Shown here: one piece after another, positions 1 to 6,109 of the stretch
Layout: the number at the start of each line of letters is the position of its first letter
Position numbering within the stretch: position 1 is the first letter of the stretch
Assembly: GCA_002394965.1 (NCBI GenBank)
Contig: DGVL01000012.1
Coordinates: 8,316-16,264 of the forward strand
Origin: Lachnospira sp. UBA4285
GTDB lineage: Bacteria; Bacillota; Clostridia; Lachnospirales; Lachnospiraceae
Direction: 5' to 3'
Length of the DNA stretch: 7,949 nucleotides
Made by a program: the position numbers and the translations under genes
Notes under the pieces: generated by a model
Told to the model about the DNA's origin: nothing
Seen by the model: the letters and a program-made list of their open reading frames with translations, nothing else
The model's database searches: none

Positions 1-30
1 AGGTCGCGTGTTCGAATCACGTCGCTTCGA
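1..30 (+). tRNA. tRNA gene, 3' part only (isotype not determined)
   Basis: The window starts inside a tRNA gene. Bases 6-10 (GCGTG) and 18-22 (CACGT) form a 5-bp T-stem with one G-U pair around the canonical T-loop TTCGAAT (11-17). A typical AGGTC variable loop lies just before it (1-5). Bases 23-29 (CGCTTCG) fit the 3' strand of the acceptor stem and A30 fits the discriminator base. The CCA end is not encoded, since CG follows, as in many Bacillota tRNA genes. The anticodon lies outside the window, so the isotype cannot be read. The strong plus-strand terminator directly downstream supports a transcript end here. Confidence 0.82.
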
Positions 31-33
31 CGT

Positions 34-66
34 AAGCCCCTGAGGAAATCTCAGGGGCTTTTTTTT
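34..66 (+). terminator. Intrinsic terminator of the tRNA transcript
   Basis: An 11-bp perfect stem, AAGCCCCTGAG (34-44) with CTCAGGGGCTT (50-60), closes a 5-nt GAAAT loop and runs into eight consecutive T (59-66). It begins 4 nt after the tRNA discriminator base, so it ends the tRNA transcription unit. The A's at 34-35 are too few to make it a good terminator on the other strand. Confidence 0.95.
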
Positions 67-91
67 GCGCTCACTTTCTGTTTCTTTATTT

Positions 92-118
92 ATAAAAGCC
101 CGGCCTCCCGGCCGGGCT
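92..118 (-). terminator. Intrinsic terminator of the GtaA-like gene
   Basis: A 9-bp GC-rich stem, AGCCCGGCC (97-105) with GGCCGGGCT (110-118), closes a 4-nt loop. Read on the minus strand it ends in a short T-run (94-97) followed by AT-rich sequence. It lies 10 bp past the stop codon of the minus-strand gene ending at 128. The stem is strong but the T-run is short, and on the plus strand the hairpin is followed only by TGTTTCTCTCTT, so minus-strand use is preferred. Confidence 0.8.
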
Positions 119-127
119 GTTTCTCTC

Positions 128-2173
128 TTAAGTTCTTCTGCCACCGCGCCACAGATCCGCAAGGATCGGCATGAATATGCCTCCCTGCACGCTCCTGCCT
201 TTGAAATGGCAGTACGCACCACTCTCTGTGTCATACCAGTCCGAAAACGGAAAACGGGACGGTGTCTCCCGCAGATATGCGGCTGTTCCGCGGATGAGTT
301 TCCGCCGCTCTTCCCGCTCAGAACTCATAGCCGCCACCCAGAGGATCCAGTCGCTCTTCGTATAGCTTGCGCGGCAGTCTAGCGGGGTTCCGTATGTATT
401 CTCCATGGAAAGATCATAGCGTATATCATCTTCTATAACCTTCGGCGAAAACAGATGCGAGTCAAACAAAAGATCCCAGACCATATTGTATTTCAGGCTC
501 CAGGTATCCGGGCGGCCAAAAGCAAGAGACGTGTGCCCGCCCGCCTCAGCTCTCATCTCCCAGGATGCCGCCATGGCCCTCGCCTCCCGGTGCGCTTCAT
601 CTGCCTGCGCGGCCTTTCCGCCCATCCGGCAGATCTGACTGTACGCCTCGATTCCCATCACGGCCTTCACAGCCAGATTGGTGTTGTGGGAAAGATGCCC
701 GGCAAAATCATCCGTACACAGCTGCCCGGCCGGATCAGCGCCGTGCTTCAGCAGATAGTCTTTCCAGCTTGTCAGAAGTCCGATGAAAGGCTCTGAAAAC
801 GATACATCGTTTTCTGCCATACAGACAGCCGCTGTCATAATGAGCATGTTGCCGCATTCTTCAACCGGCATCTGGAAGTTGAGATCATACAGACCGTCCT
901 CCCCGCGATACTGGTAGAACGGCGGATAGACGGCACCGTCTCTGCGGGTCCAGTACCGGCACTGCCCGAACGGCTTCTCTTTCAGGCCGTACACCTGTCC
1001 CCACGCGTACGGGTAACGTCCGACGTCGTGCGGCGCAAAGTCAAAGGTCCAGGCGTCTGAGTTTGCAAACGCGAACACCGGGCGCAGCATAGCTTTGACC
1101 AGCTGTGGATTCAGCCACAAAAACAGCGGAACCGACGGATAGCTGACATCCACAGTTCCGATGCAGCCGTTGGAGTCATTCTCCTTGGACAGAAACAGGA
1201 GATTTCCTTCCTCATCCGTTACGAGTTTATGGGCGGCGATCGTCTGCCGGTAGGATAGATCACACAGATACACGTAATCAGGCCCGATGGCCTCCTCAGC
1301 TTTCTCTTCGATGAGCCGGTCCAGCTGTGCCGCGCGCGCAAGCGTCTCTTCGCGCCCTGTCATTGCGTCGTCGATCGCTGCGAGAATGTCCGGATAGACA
1401 CCCGTCCAGTACGCGCGGCGCCACTGGCCGAAATAATTAGCGCTGATCAGATCATCATAGGCAAAAACAAGGTGTGCATCCCGGCGGGATCCACTCTCGC
1501 TCTGAGCCTCAAAGGGAACTTCTGCCGTGATGCTCTGCCCCGGCTCACCCACACGGAACAGACACTTCTCTCCCTGTGCCGCCAGATAGGCGTATCCCCA
1601 GTCGATCGTCACATTGTCTCCGCTGCCGCCAAGCGGATGCTGGTCGGCACGGCCCATTGAGATGAAGCGGCCTTTTTTCGTTGTTCCCGCAGGGAAGATG
1701 AGTTCTGCACCCGCCTCACTGCTCACCAGATCCGAGGTGAGCGTGACTTTTAGAACCGCTTCTTCTCCTGCTGCCGCCGGAATCCGGCTGTCCAGGCTTG
1801 CATCGATATAACTGCACGGCCGCGAGAGAAGTGTCAGATCCTGCGCAAGAAGCGGTGTCGTGAAGACAAGTCTCACAAGAAATGCGTCGTTTTCATATAC
1901 AAAAGTAGTGGACGTGGCCGTCACGTAAGTATTAACCTGCGTCATTACCTGCTGACACCCTCCTGTGCTCTGGCTGTCAGCTTCTGTCTCCTGCGGAGGA
2001 CCTCCGACAAGCCGGTACTCACTGCCTGCGAGACACACGCTTACGAAGATCCGCTGCTTCTTTCCGGACCAGTGGATCGTGTCGCCCTCATTGGCTGCAT
2101 CGGTTCCGCTCCACACCGAAGTGTACGGATCCTGAACCAGAAGCGGCACACAAGCTGCCCTATTGATTTCCAT
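128..2173 (-). CDS. Glutaminase A (GtaA)-like family protein, predicted cytosolic
   Basis: The 681-residue protein matches the glutaminase A-like superfamily in layout. The N-terminus has the signature RAACVPLLVQDPYTSVW (residues 5-21), followed by a beta-rich GtaA_N-type domain to about residue 270. The six-hairpin helical domain fills about 290-680, with conserved blocks near 329-394 (SKENDSNGCIGTVDVSYPS, then FDFAPHDVGRYPYAWG), 434-444 (FQMPVEECGNM) and 557-612 (TWSLKYNMVWD, GTPLD, YTKSDWILW). The ATG has GAGGTG 6 nt upstream (2180-2185). There is no signal peptide, so it should act in the cytosol, unlike the secreted fungal enzyme that named the family. Its substrate is uncertain: the fold is shared with glycoside hydrolases, and glutaminase activity should not be assumed. 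It is apparently monocistronic, ending at the hairpin at 92-118, and is transcribed divergently from the alpha/beta hydrolase. The family call is firm and the activity is not. Confidence 0.88.
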   Translation of the reverse strand: MEINRAACVPLLVQDPYTSVWSGTDAANEGDTIHWSGKKQRIFVSVCLAGSEYRLVGGPPQETEADSQSTGGCQQVMTQVNTYVTATSTTFVYENDAFLVRLVFTTPLLAQDLTLLSRPCSYIDASLDSRIPAAAGEEAVLKVTLTSDLVSSEAGAELIFPAGTTKKGRFISMGRADQHPLGGSGDNVTIDWGYAYLAAQGEKCLFRVGEPGQSITAEVPFEAQSESGSRRDAHLVFAYDDLISANYFGQWRRAYWTGVYPDILAAIDDAMTGREETLARAAQLDRLIEEKAEEAIGPDYVYLCDLSYRQTIAAHKLVTDEEGNLLFLSKENDSNGCIGTVDVSYPSVPLFLWLNPQLVKAMLRPVFAFANSDAWTFDFAPHDVGRYPYAWGQVYGLKEKPFGQCRYWTRRDGAVYPPFYQYRGEDGLYDLNFQMPVEECGNMLIMTAAVCMAENDVSFSEPFIGLLTSWKDYLLKHGADPAGQLCTDDFAGHLSHNTNLAVKAVMGIEAYSQICRMGGKAAQADEAHREARAMAASWEMRAEAGGHTSLAFGRPDTWSLKYNMVWDLLFDSHLFSPKVIEDDIRYDLSMENTYGTPLDCRASYTKSDWILWVAAMSSEREERRKLIRGTAAYLRETPSRFPFSDWYDTESGAYCHFKGRSVQGGIFMPILADLWRGGRRT

Positions 2174-2206
2174 CTGTTCACCTCACATTCTCTTTTTTCT
2201 ATCGGT

Positions 2207-2212
2207 ATTGTA
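2207..2212 (-). promoter_or_regulatory. Candidate -10 box for the GtaA-like gene
   Basis: On the minus strand these bases read TACAAT, one mismatch from TATAAT, and lie about 34 nt upstream of the ATG at 2173. The best -35 at 17-nt spacing is TGTTCA (2230-2235), only a 3/6 match. An activator or another promoter could therefore be involved. A second minus-strand TACAAT exists at 2284-2289, inside a palindrome, and is an alternative. Confidence 0.4.
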
Positions 2213-2224
2213 CCGGATTTCCGG
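2213..2224. repeat. Short perfect inverted repeat, possible operator
   Basis: CCGGA (2213-2217) and TCCGG (2220-2224) form a perfect palindrome with a 2-nt centre. It abuts the candidate minus-strand -10 box, between that box and the possible -35. That is where a repressor or regulator of the GtaA-like gene would bind. A 12-bp palindrome can arise by chance in GC-rich DNA, so the regulatory role is inference. Confidence 0.3.
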
Positions 2225-2272
2225 GAGAATGAACAGATTCAGACTTCTTTCACAGCCTGCTGCTGTACTTTC

Positions 2273-2281
2273 TGTTACAAT
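2273..2281 (+). promoter_or_regulatory. Extended -10 promoter for the alpha/beta hydrolase gene
   Basis: The sequence TG-T-TACAAT matches an extended -10 element, with TG at 2273-2274 and TACAAT at 2276-2281. It lies 36 nt upstream of the TTG start at 2318. No good -35 is found at 16-18 nt; TTCACA at 2249-2254 is 21 nt away. Extended -10 promoters tolerate a weak -35. Confidence 0.5.
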
Positions 2282-2289
2282 AAATTGTA
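2276..2289. repeat. Perfect palindrome TACAAT-AA-ATTGTA overlapping the -10 box
   Basis: The two 6-bp arms (2276-2281 and 2284-2289) are perfect inverted repeats around AA. The left arm is the -10 hexamer of the plus-strand promoter; the right arm is a -10-like TACAAT on the minus strand. It could be a repressor operator covering the -10, or two face-to-face -10 boxes. The heptamer ATTGTAC at 2284-2290 recurs exactly at 2207-2213 next to the minus-strand promoter candidate. Confidence 0.4.
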
Positions 2290-2302
2290 CGGACCATAGG
2301 CC

Positions 2303-2308
2303 GGGAGG
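2303..2308 (+). promoter_or_regulatory. Ribosome binding site fixing the TTG start at 2318
   Basis: GGGAGG lies 9 nt before the TTG at 2318. The only other initiator close by, TTG at 2311, is out of frame and too near the site. No in-frame ATG or GTG occurs before the hydrophobic segment. The site therefore decides the start. Confidence 0.75.
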
Positions 2309-2317
2309 TATTGCACA

Positions 2318-3328
2318 TTGAGAGCAAAGCGCTTGAAAAAAATACTGATCTGTGCCGCCATCTGCCTGTTCGCCGCGTACCTTGCCGCCGTGAATTTTCT
2401 TTTGAGCGCCGCTCTTGTCCCGTCATTCATGCGGCGGCTCGATGCATTTCAGTCTATCAGTGACGCGTCCTTTGCCACACAGGTTCAGACAGACTCCCTC
2501 ACAGCCAATGCATCCGCACAGAACGCGCTGACGGATCAGTGGTATGCTTATGTTGTTCACGAAAATCAGACTGTCACAACCGGCGACGGATACGTGCTGG
2601 ATGCAGAGATATTTGAGCCTTATCCCGCTGAAGATTCAGGCCGCGCGCAGGAGCTCTCGCACACCTGGGTCCTTCTTCTGCACGGTTATACCGGGTGGAA
2701 GCAGGACATGTACCCCTACGCCTGCTGGTACAGCCGGCAGGGGTGTCACTGTGTCGTGCCGGATCTGCGGGCACAAGGGGCATCGGAAGGGGATTTTATC
2801 GGCATGGGCGCTACGGACCGATATGACTGTCTTCTCTGGCTCGACCGGATCCTGGAGCTTGATCCGCAGGCGAAAATCATCATACACGGGCAGTCCATGG
2901 GAGCCGCGACAGCTCTGATGATGAGCGGACTCCCCCAGCTCACTTCCGGCCAGTACCCGGTCAGGGCGATCATATCGGACGCCGCCTACACAGACGCGTA
3001 TTCCATGTTTACAGACAAGGCGGCGGAATGGTTCCATGTTCCACCGGCTCTCTTCGTTCCGGCAGCTGCCGTGTGCCTGAAACTTCGGGGCGGTTACTGG
3101 CTGTACAGTGCTTCAGCGATCGAAGCCGTGAAAAAAAGTAATATTCCGACTCTGTTCATCCACGGAACGGAGGATAAAATCATCGACGTAACGTCGTGCA
3201 CCAGACTCTATGACGCCGCCGCATGTAAAAAAAAGATCCTGATCGTCCCGGGTGCCGGCCACTGCCAGGCCTCCCAGGCCGATCCGAATCTGTATTTTCA
3301 AACGATACGGGATTTCACCGGGCTTTGA
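2318..3328 (+). CDS. Membrane-anchored alpha/beta hydrolase (serine hydrolase, COG1073-like)
   Basis: The 336-residue protein starts at a TTG with GGGAGG upstream. Residues 1-8 are basic and 9-35 form one hydrophobic segment without a lipobox, so it is probably a signal anchor with the enzyme outside the membrane. The hydrolase core follows: an HGYTG oxyanion loop (122-126), a DLRAQGASEG strand-loop (149-158), a GQSMG nucleophile elbow (191-195, Ser193), an acid in HGTEDKI (Asp286) and GAGH (His315). All catalytic residues are present, so it should be an active esterase, lipase, peptidase or acyltransferase. It resembles the YqkD-type exported hydrolases of Bacillota, but the substrate cannot be told. 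Ten cysteines, two of them in CHC at 143-145, are many for an exported domain. It stands alone, divergent from the GtaA-like gene and converging on the patatin gene. Confidence 0.88.
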   Translation: MRAKRLKKILICAAICLFAAYLAAVNFLLSAALVPSFMRRLDAFQSISDASFATQVQTDSLTANASAQNALTDQWYAYVVHENQTVTTGDGYVLDAEIFEPYPAEDSGRAQELSHTWVLLLHGYTGWKQDMYPYACWYSRQGCHCVVPDLRAQGASEGDFIGMGATDRYDCLLWLDRILELDPQAKIIIHGQSMGAATALMMSGLPQLTSGQYPVRAIISDAAYTDAYSMFTDKAAEWFHVPPALFVPAAAVCLKLRGGYWLYSASAIEAVKKSNIPTLFIHGTEDKIIDVTSCTRLYDAAACKKKILIVPGAGHCQASQADPNLYFQTIRDFTGL

Positions 3329-3344
3329 GCGGATACGCGCTTTC

Positions 3345-4283
3345 TTACCCGGAAGTCTCTTCCAGATACTTTCTCAGTCTCCCGACTTCGCTGTACATGT
3401 CGTTGTAGCCGCGGTAATAAATCTGAGCCAGCTTGTCAACATCCGGTTCAAACCTCCCGACTTCCAGCGGAACACTCGGTGCAATCACGAAGCACCGCCC
3501 GGCCATGGCGTCTGCGTCCACCCGTTCCAGGAGGGAGTTATAGTTCATGGCTTCCAGCTGCAGCCCCTTTTCAAATTCGGGATACTGCCGGTACAGAAGT
3601 CTATTTGCCGGCGCCGTCCGGATCTTTGCCGGATCAGCCCGGTATGCCCTGTCCCGCGTCTTTACGACAATGATGCGCCTGAATTCCTGCCTCACCGCCC
3701 AGTCATACGGGATGTTGGTGCTCCCGGTCGCGCCGCCGTCAAGATACGGCCTGCCATCGATCTCTACCGGCTTAGACACATACGGAACCGTGGCGGAAGC
3801 CTGAATTGCCTTAAAGATATCCGCACACCGTCCGCGCTCAAAATATGCCGGCCGGCCTGTCAGCACGTCTGTCGCGCAGACCGCGAAGCGGCGGGCCGGA
3901 TTGTCGAAGCGCTGCCGGTCAAACGGAAAGTCCTTCATCAACTCGCCGAACAGATAGGAAAAACCGGTTATGCCGTGGTCGCTTCGCATGGCGCCCAGTC
4001 CAATGTAGTTGCTGTCATGCCTGAACTCGAGATTTATCCTGGCGCACCATCCGATCTGACCGGCCACATATCCGGCACCGCACATCCCGCCCGCGGAGAC
4101 GCCGATGACCGTCTGAAAGTTGAAATCATTTTCCATGAGGGCGTCCAGCACGCCCTGTGTGTAGAGACTGCGGAATGCGCCGCCTTCCAGCACCAGGCAG
4201 CCTTCCGTGATATTGTCCGAAGCTTCTCCCTTCGGAAGACTGCTTATGCCTGTGAACTGTCTGCTCATATGCTCCCCCGTCAC
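3345..4283 (-). CDS. Patatin-like phospholipase (YjjU-type), last gene of the mecA operon
   Basis: The 312-residue protein has the patatin Ser-Asp dyad. The oxyanion loop is EGGAFRSLYTQGVLDAL (33-49), the nucleophile elbow GVSAGG (61-66, Ser63) and the aspartate is in LDGGATGSTNIP (181-192, Asp182). The sequence around these motifs resembles the YjjU-like patatins, which are predicted acyl hydrolases of membrane lipids. There is no signal peptide or membrane segment, so it is cytosolic or peripheral. The start taken here is the GTG at 4283, which overlaps the upstream TGA by 4 bp (GTGA), typical of translational coupling. An alternative ATG at 4268 removes five residues; it has GGGGGAG in front, but only 3 nt away. 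The gene ends 16 bp from the converging hydrolase gene, with no clear terminator between them. Confidence 0.9.
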   Translation of the reverse strand: MTGEHMSRQFTGISSLPKGEASDNITEGCLVLEGGAFRSLYTQGVLDALMENDFNFQTVIGVSAGGMCGAGYVAGQIGWCARINLEFRHDSNYIGLGAMRSDHGITGFSYLFGELMKDFPFDRQRFDNPARRFAVCATDVLTGRPAYFERGRCADIFKAIQASATVPYVSKPVEIDGRPYLDGGATGSTNIPYDWAVRQEFRRIIVVKTRDRAYRADPAKIRTAPANRLLYRQYPEFEKGLQLEAMNYNSLLERVDADAMAGRCFVIAPSVPLEVGRFEPDVDKLAQIYYRGYNDMYSEVGRLRKYLEETSG

Positions 4284-5314
4284 CTGGTAAAATCGTAGCC
4301 GATGCTGAAATTATTCTCGTTTGCGCTCACCTGCGCCCACGCGCCGGTAACCAGTGGTACGGCCGGCGGAACGTGTCCCAGATCCGCGTCGAGGATCACC
4401 GGTTTCCCTGTCTCACGTATCACGCCGAGTACCGCCTCATGGGCGTCAAGTCCCAGAAGAGAAGCCCCGTTTAACGGTCGGCCGATAATAAAGCCGGACG
4501 CTGCATCAAACCACCCTGCCTCGCGCAGCTGCCAGAGCGACCGCCGGACAGCCAGCGGATTCAGGTCACAGGCCTCCAGAAACCATATGACGCCCTCGGC
4601 GCCATATCTTCTGTTGAATTCTCTGACCCGGTCATACTTTGTCCCGCACAGAATCGTAAGGATATCAAGGCATCCTCCAAGCAGACGCCCCTCCATCGAG
4701 ATCTCCTTCTTACCGGCAGCGCCCTCACACAGCGTCAATGTCTTCTTCTCCGTGCAGTTGTACGGCGCAAGCGGATTTTCTTCCGACTTCAGAGATTGTG
4801 TCTCATAGAGCGGAAATCCGGAAACGCTCGTGCGCTCCCCTCTGAAGAGCTCCATATCCTGCCGGATCGAAGCGTGCCAGGGCTCCATTCCAAAAGAAGG
4901 CGCACAAGGGCAGTATATCGAGGCCGTGTCCAGAATTGTCGGCAGTGTGAATGTCAGGTTGGTATTGTCGGAGTAGCCGGCGAAAAACTTCGGTTTTGCC
5001 TGCGCGATCCTCTCAAAATCGATATTCCCGAGGGTGCCGCACATCAGTTCCCCGCCGCCTGCCGAGAGGATCAGATCGACGGACGAGTCCGCGTACAGTG
5101 ACATAAACTCTCTCGCGCACTCTGCCGGATCCGTGGATATGCCGACTCCATCATCCAGGAAGCAGTCCGGGGTCGTCTTGACCCGGTACCCCATTGTCTG
5201 GAACACCCGAAGCGCATTGCCGAAAGCGCTCGCATACGGCTCGCTGACGCAGCCGAAGGAAGGAGCTGTAAAGCCGATCGTCCCGCCCTTTGGGAGAAAA
5301 TCCGGAATGTTCAT
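4280..5314 (-). CDS. Peptidase S66 family, MccF-like / LD-carboxypeptidase
   Basis: The 344-residue protein is a complete S66 serine peptidase. GTIGFTAPSF (11-20) is the N-terminal strand, Ser115 sits in the elbow AGYSDNTNL (112-120), Glu247 in WFLEACDLNP (244-253) and His314 in DADLGHVPP (309-317). The family includes LdcA, which trims the terminal D-Ala from muropeptides during cell-wall recycling, and MccF, which cleaves the amide bond in microcin C-type nucleotide-peptides. The length and the blocks GRLLGGCLDIL (209-219) and WQLREAGWFD (261-270) look more like the MccF-like branch than like the shorter LdcA (about 300 residues). The actual substrate is open. There is no signal peptide, so it is cytosolic. 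The ATG at 5314 overlaps the mecA stop (ATGA) and has its own GAGGAAG 5 nt upstream. It also overlaps the patatin gene by 4 bp, so it is the middle gene of a coupled operon. Confidence 0.9.
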   Translation of the reverse strand: MNIPDFLPKGGTIGFTAPSFGCVSEPYASAFGNALRVFQTMGYRVKTTPDCFLDDGVGISTDPAECAREFMSLYADSSVDLILSAGGGELMCGTLGNIDFERIAQAKPKFFAGYSDNTNLTFTLPTILDTASIYCPCAPSFGMEPWHASIRQDMELFRGERTSVSGFPLYETQSLKSEENPLAPYNCTEKKTLTLCEGAAGKKEISMEGRLLGGCLDILTILCGTKYDRVREFNRRYGAEGVIWFLEACDLNPLAVRRSLWQLREAGWFDAASGFIIGRPLNGASLLGLDAHEAVLGVIRETGKPVILDADLGHVPPAVPLVTGAWAQVSANENNFSIGYDFTR

Positions 5315-5970
5315 AGATACTTCCTCACTTTGTTCACGGCGTTGCCCTCGAGGAATGGCCTGGAGTGCTCCAGCAGCTCATCCAGATGCACCTGCGTTGT
5401 GTTGTGATCTGCCTCCGCAAAGTCCAGAAGCCGAAGCCTGAACGCTTTGTATTTCTCTTCGGACGCACGATTTCTGCTCACGAAAAGCAGATAGCGCCCA
5501 TTCTCTGCTTTGCGCAGGCTGTTGTCGATCCCCCAGGTTTTTCCATTCTGCGCCGCAAATTTTTCAAAATCACCCAGTGTGGCAAAGGAGTAAATCCTCG
5601 TTTTCGTCTCAGCGCATGCCGGCCGTGCCATCTCCAGCGGCTTTTTTTCCTCCCGCGGCCTCGCGGCGGTGTCCATTCGCTTGTGAAGATCTTTCTTCAG
5701 ATCATCAAACATATCATCGACATTGTTTCTGGCAGACACGGTAAGAACCGTTGTCTGATCGGGTTCCTGCGTCATCGATATGGACATGACATGTCCTTCG
5801 AGATGAATACCTGTCTCCTCCTCTGCCTTCTGACAGATATCCGTGAGAAATGATTTGAGCTTATCGGAATCCCGGGCGATGAAGTCGCGCATTGAGAGAT
5901 TGTAATCTTCAAAATCCCTCTTGTCTAAAACACATTTGAACGAATTGGAAGCGACTTTGATAAATTTCAT
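5311..5970 (-). CDS. mecA: MecA-like adaptor protein for the ClpC protease
   Basis: The 219-residue protein matches the MecA/YpbH adaptors in length (B. subtilis MecA is about 218) and in layout. The substrate-binding N-domain covers about 1-80 (MKFIKVASNSFKCVLDKRDF, then NLSMRDFI). A charged linker spans about 98-122. The C-domain, which docks on and activates ClpC, covers about 123-219, beginning RIYSFATLGDFEKFA (125-139). In Bacilli, MecA delivers ComK and other targets to ClpCP; no competence gene is visible here, so its clients are unknown. It is unrelated to the penicillin-binding protein gene also called mecA. The ATG at 5970 has AAAGGA 5 nt upstream. It is the first gene of the operon with the S66 peptidase and the patatin, read from the extended -10 promoter at about 6050. 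N-terminal divergence from Bacillus MecA is moderate, so the symbol is given at family level. Confidence 0.82.
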   Translation of the reverse strand: MKFIKVASNSFKCVLDKRDFEDYNLSMRDFIARDSDKLKSFLTDICQKAEEETGIHLEGHVMSISMTQEPDQTTVLTVSARNNVDDMFDDLKKDLHKRMDTAARPREEKKPLEMARPACAETKTRIYSFATLGDFEKFAAQNGKTWGIDNSLRKAENGRYLLFVSRNRASEEKYKAFRLRLLDFAEADHNTTQVHLDELLEHSRPFLEGNAVNKVRKYL

Positions 5971-6045
5971 TCTGATCCTTTCTTCGCGCAGACAGCCCTG
6001 CAGATTCTCTTCCTTCAGGCCGCCCTGTTTCTTCGTTCCGGATTC

Positions 6046-6054
6046 ATTATAACA
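6046..6054 (-). promoter_or_regulatory. Extended -10 promoter of the mecA operon
   Basis: On the minus strand the bases read TG-T-TATAAT, with a perfect consensus -10 (6046-6051) and the extended TG at 6053-6054. At normal spacing the -35 would fall at about 6068-6074, inside the tsf terminator hairpin, where no good -35 is seen (TTTCAG at 16 nt). The predicted start point leaves a 5' leader of roughly 70 nt before the mecA ATG. I see no convincing hairpin in that leader. Confidence 0.75.
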
Positions 6055-6085
6055 AAAAAGGAGCCTTCTGAAATCAGAAGGCCCC
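6054..6085 (-). terminator. Intrinsic terminator of rpsB-tsf
   Basis: A 9-bp stem, GCCTTCTGA (6063-6071) with TCAGAAGGC (6074-6082), can be extended by two outer G-C pairs across one mismatch. On the minus strand it is followed by six T (6054-6059). It begins 24 nt after the tsf stop codon. The drawn loop is only 2 nt, so the top base pairs probably open. The T-tract runs directly into the TG of the mecA promoter. Confidence 0.9.
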
Positions 6086-6109
6086 GCTTCATAATAATTT
6101 CAGGACTTA

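Noticed and set aside
1..30. tRNA 3' end as an attachment site for an integrated element
   Set aside because: I found no second copy of the tRNA 3' sequence in the window and no integrase. The terminator sits directly behind the tRNA, as in an undisturbed locus.
2636..3037. Minus-strand open frame of 133 codons opposite the alpha/beta hydrolase
   Set aside because: It lies inside a gene with an intact catalytic triad. Its composition is Arg- and Pro-rich and it has no promoter or neighbouring gene to support it.
3265..3280. Direct repeat CAGGCC twice within 15 bp in the hydrolase gene
   Set aside because: It is a short GC-rich coding repeat with no further copies.
3252..4298. Plus-strand open frame of 348 codons opposite the patatin gene
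   Set aside because: It is antisense to a gene with clear patatin motifs. Its translation is rich in Pro, Arg and His with no recognisable domain, and it overlaps the end of the hydrolase gene. It is best explained as a GC-driven shadow frame.
5311..5970. Reading mecA as the methicillin-resistance penicillin-binding protein
   Set aside because: The protein has 219 residues with ClpC-adaptor features and no transpeptidase motifs. Only the name is shared.
5979..6035. Direct repeat TTTCTTCG (5979-5986 and 6028-6035) in the mecA leader
   Set aside because: It is eight bases of low complexity, and one copy lies over the Shine-Dalgarno region. It is likely chance.
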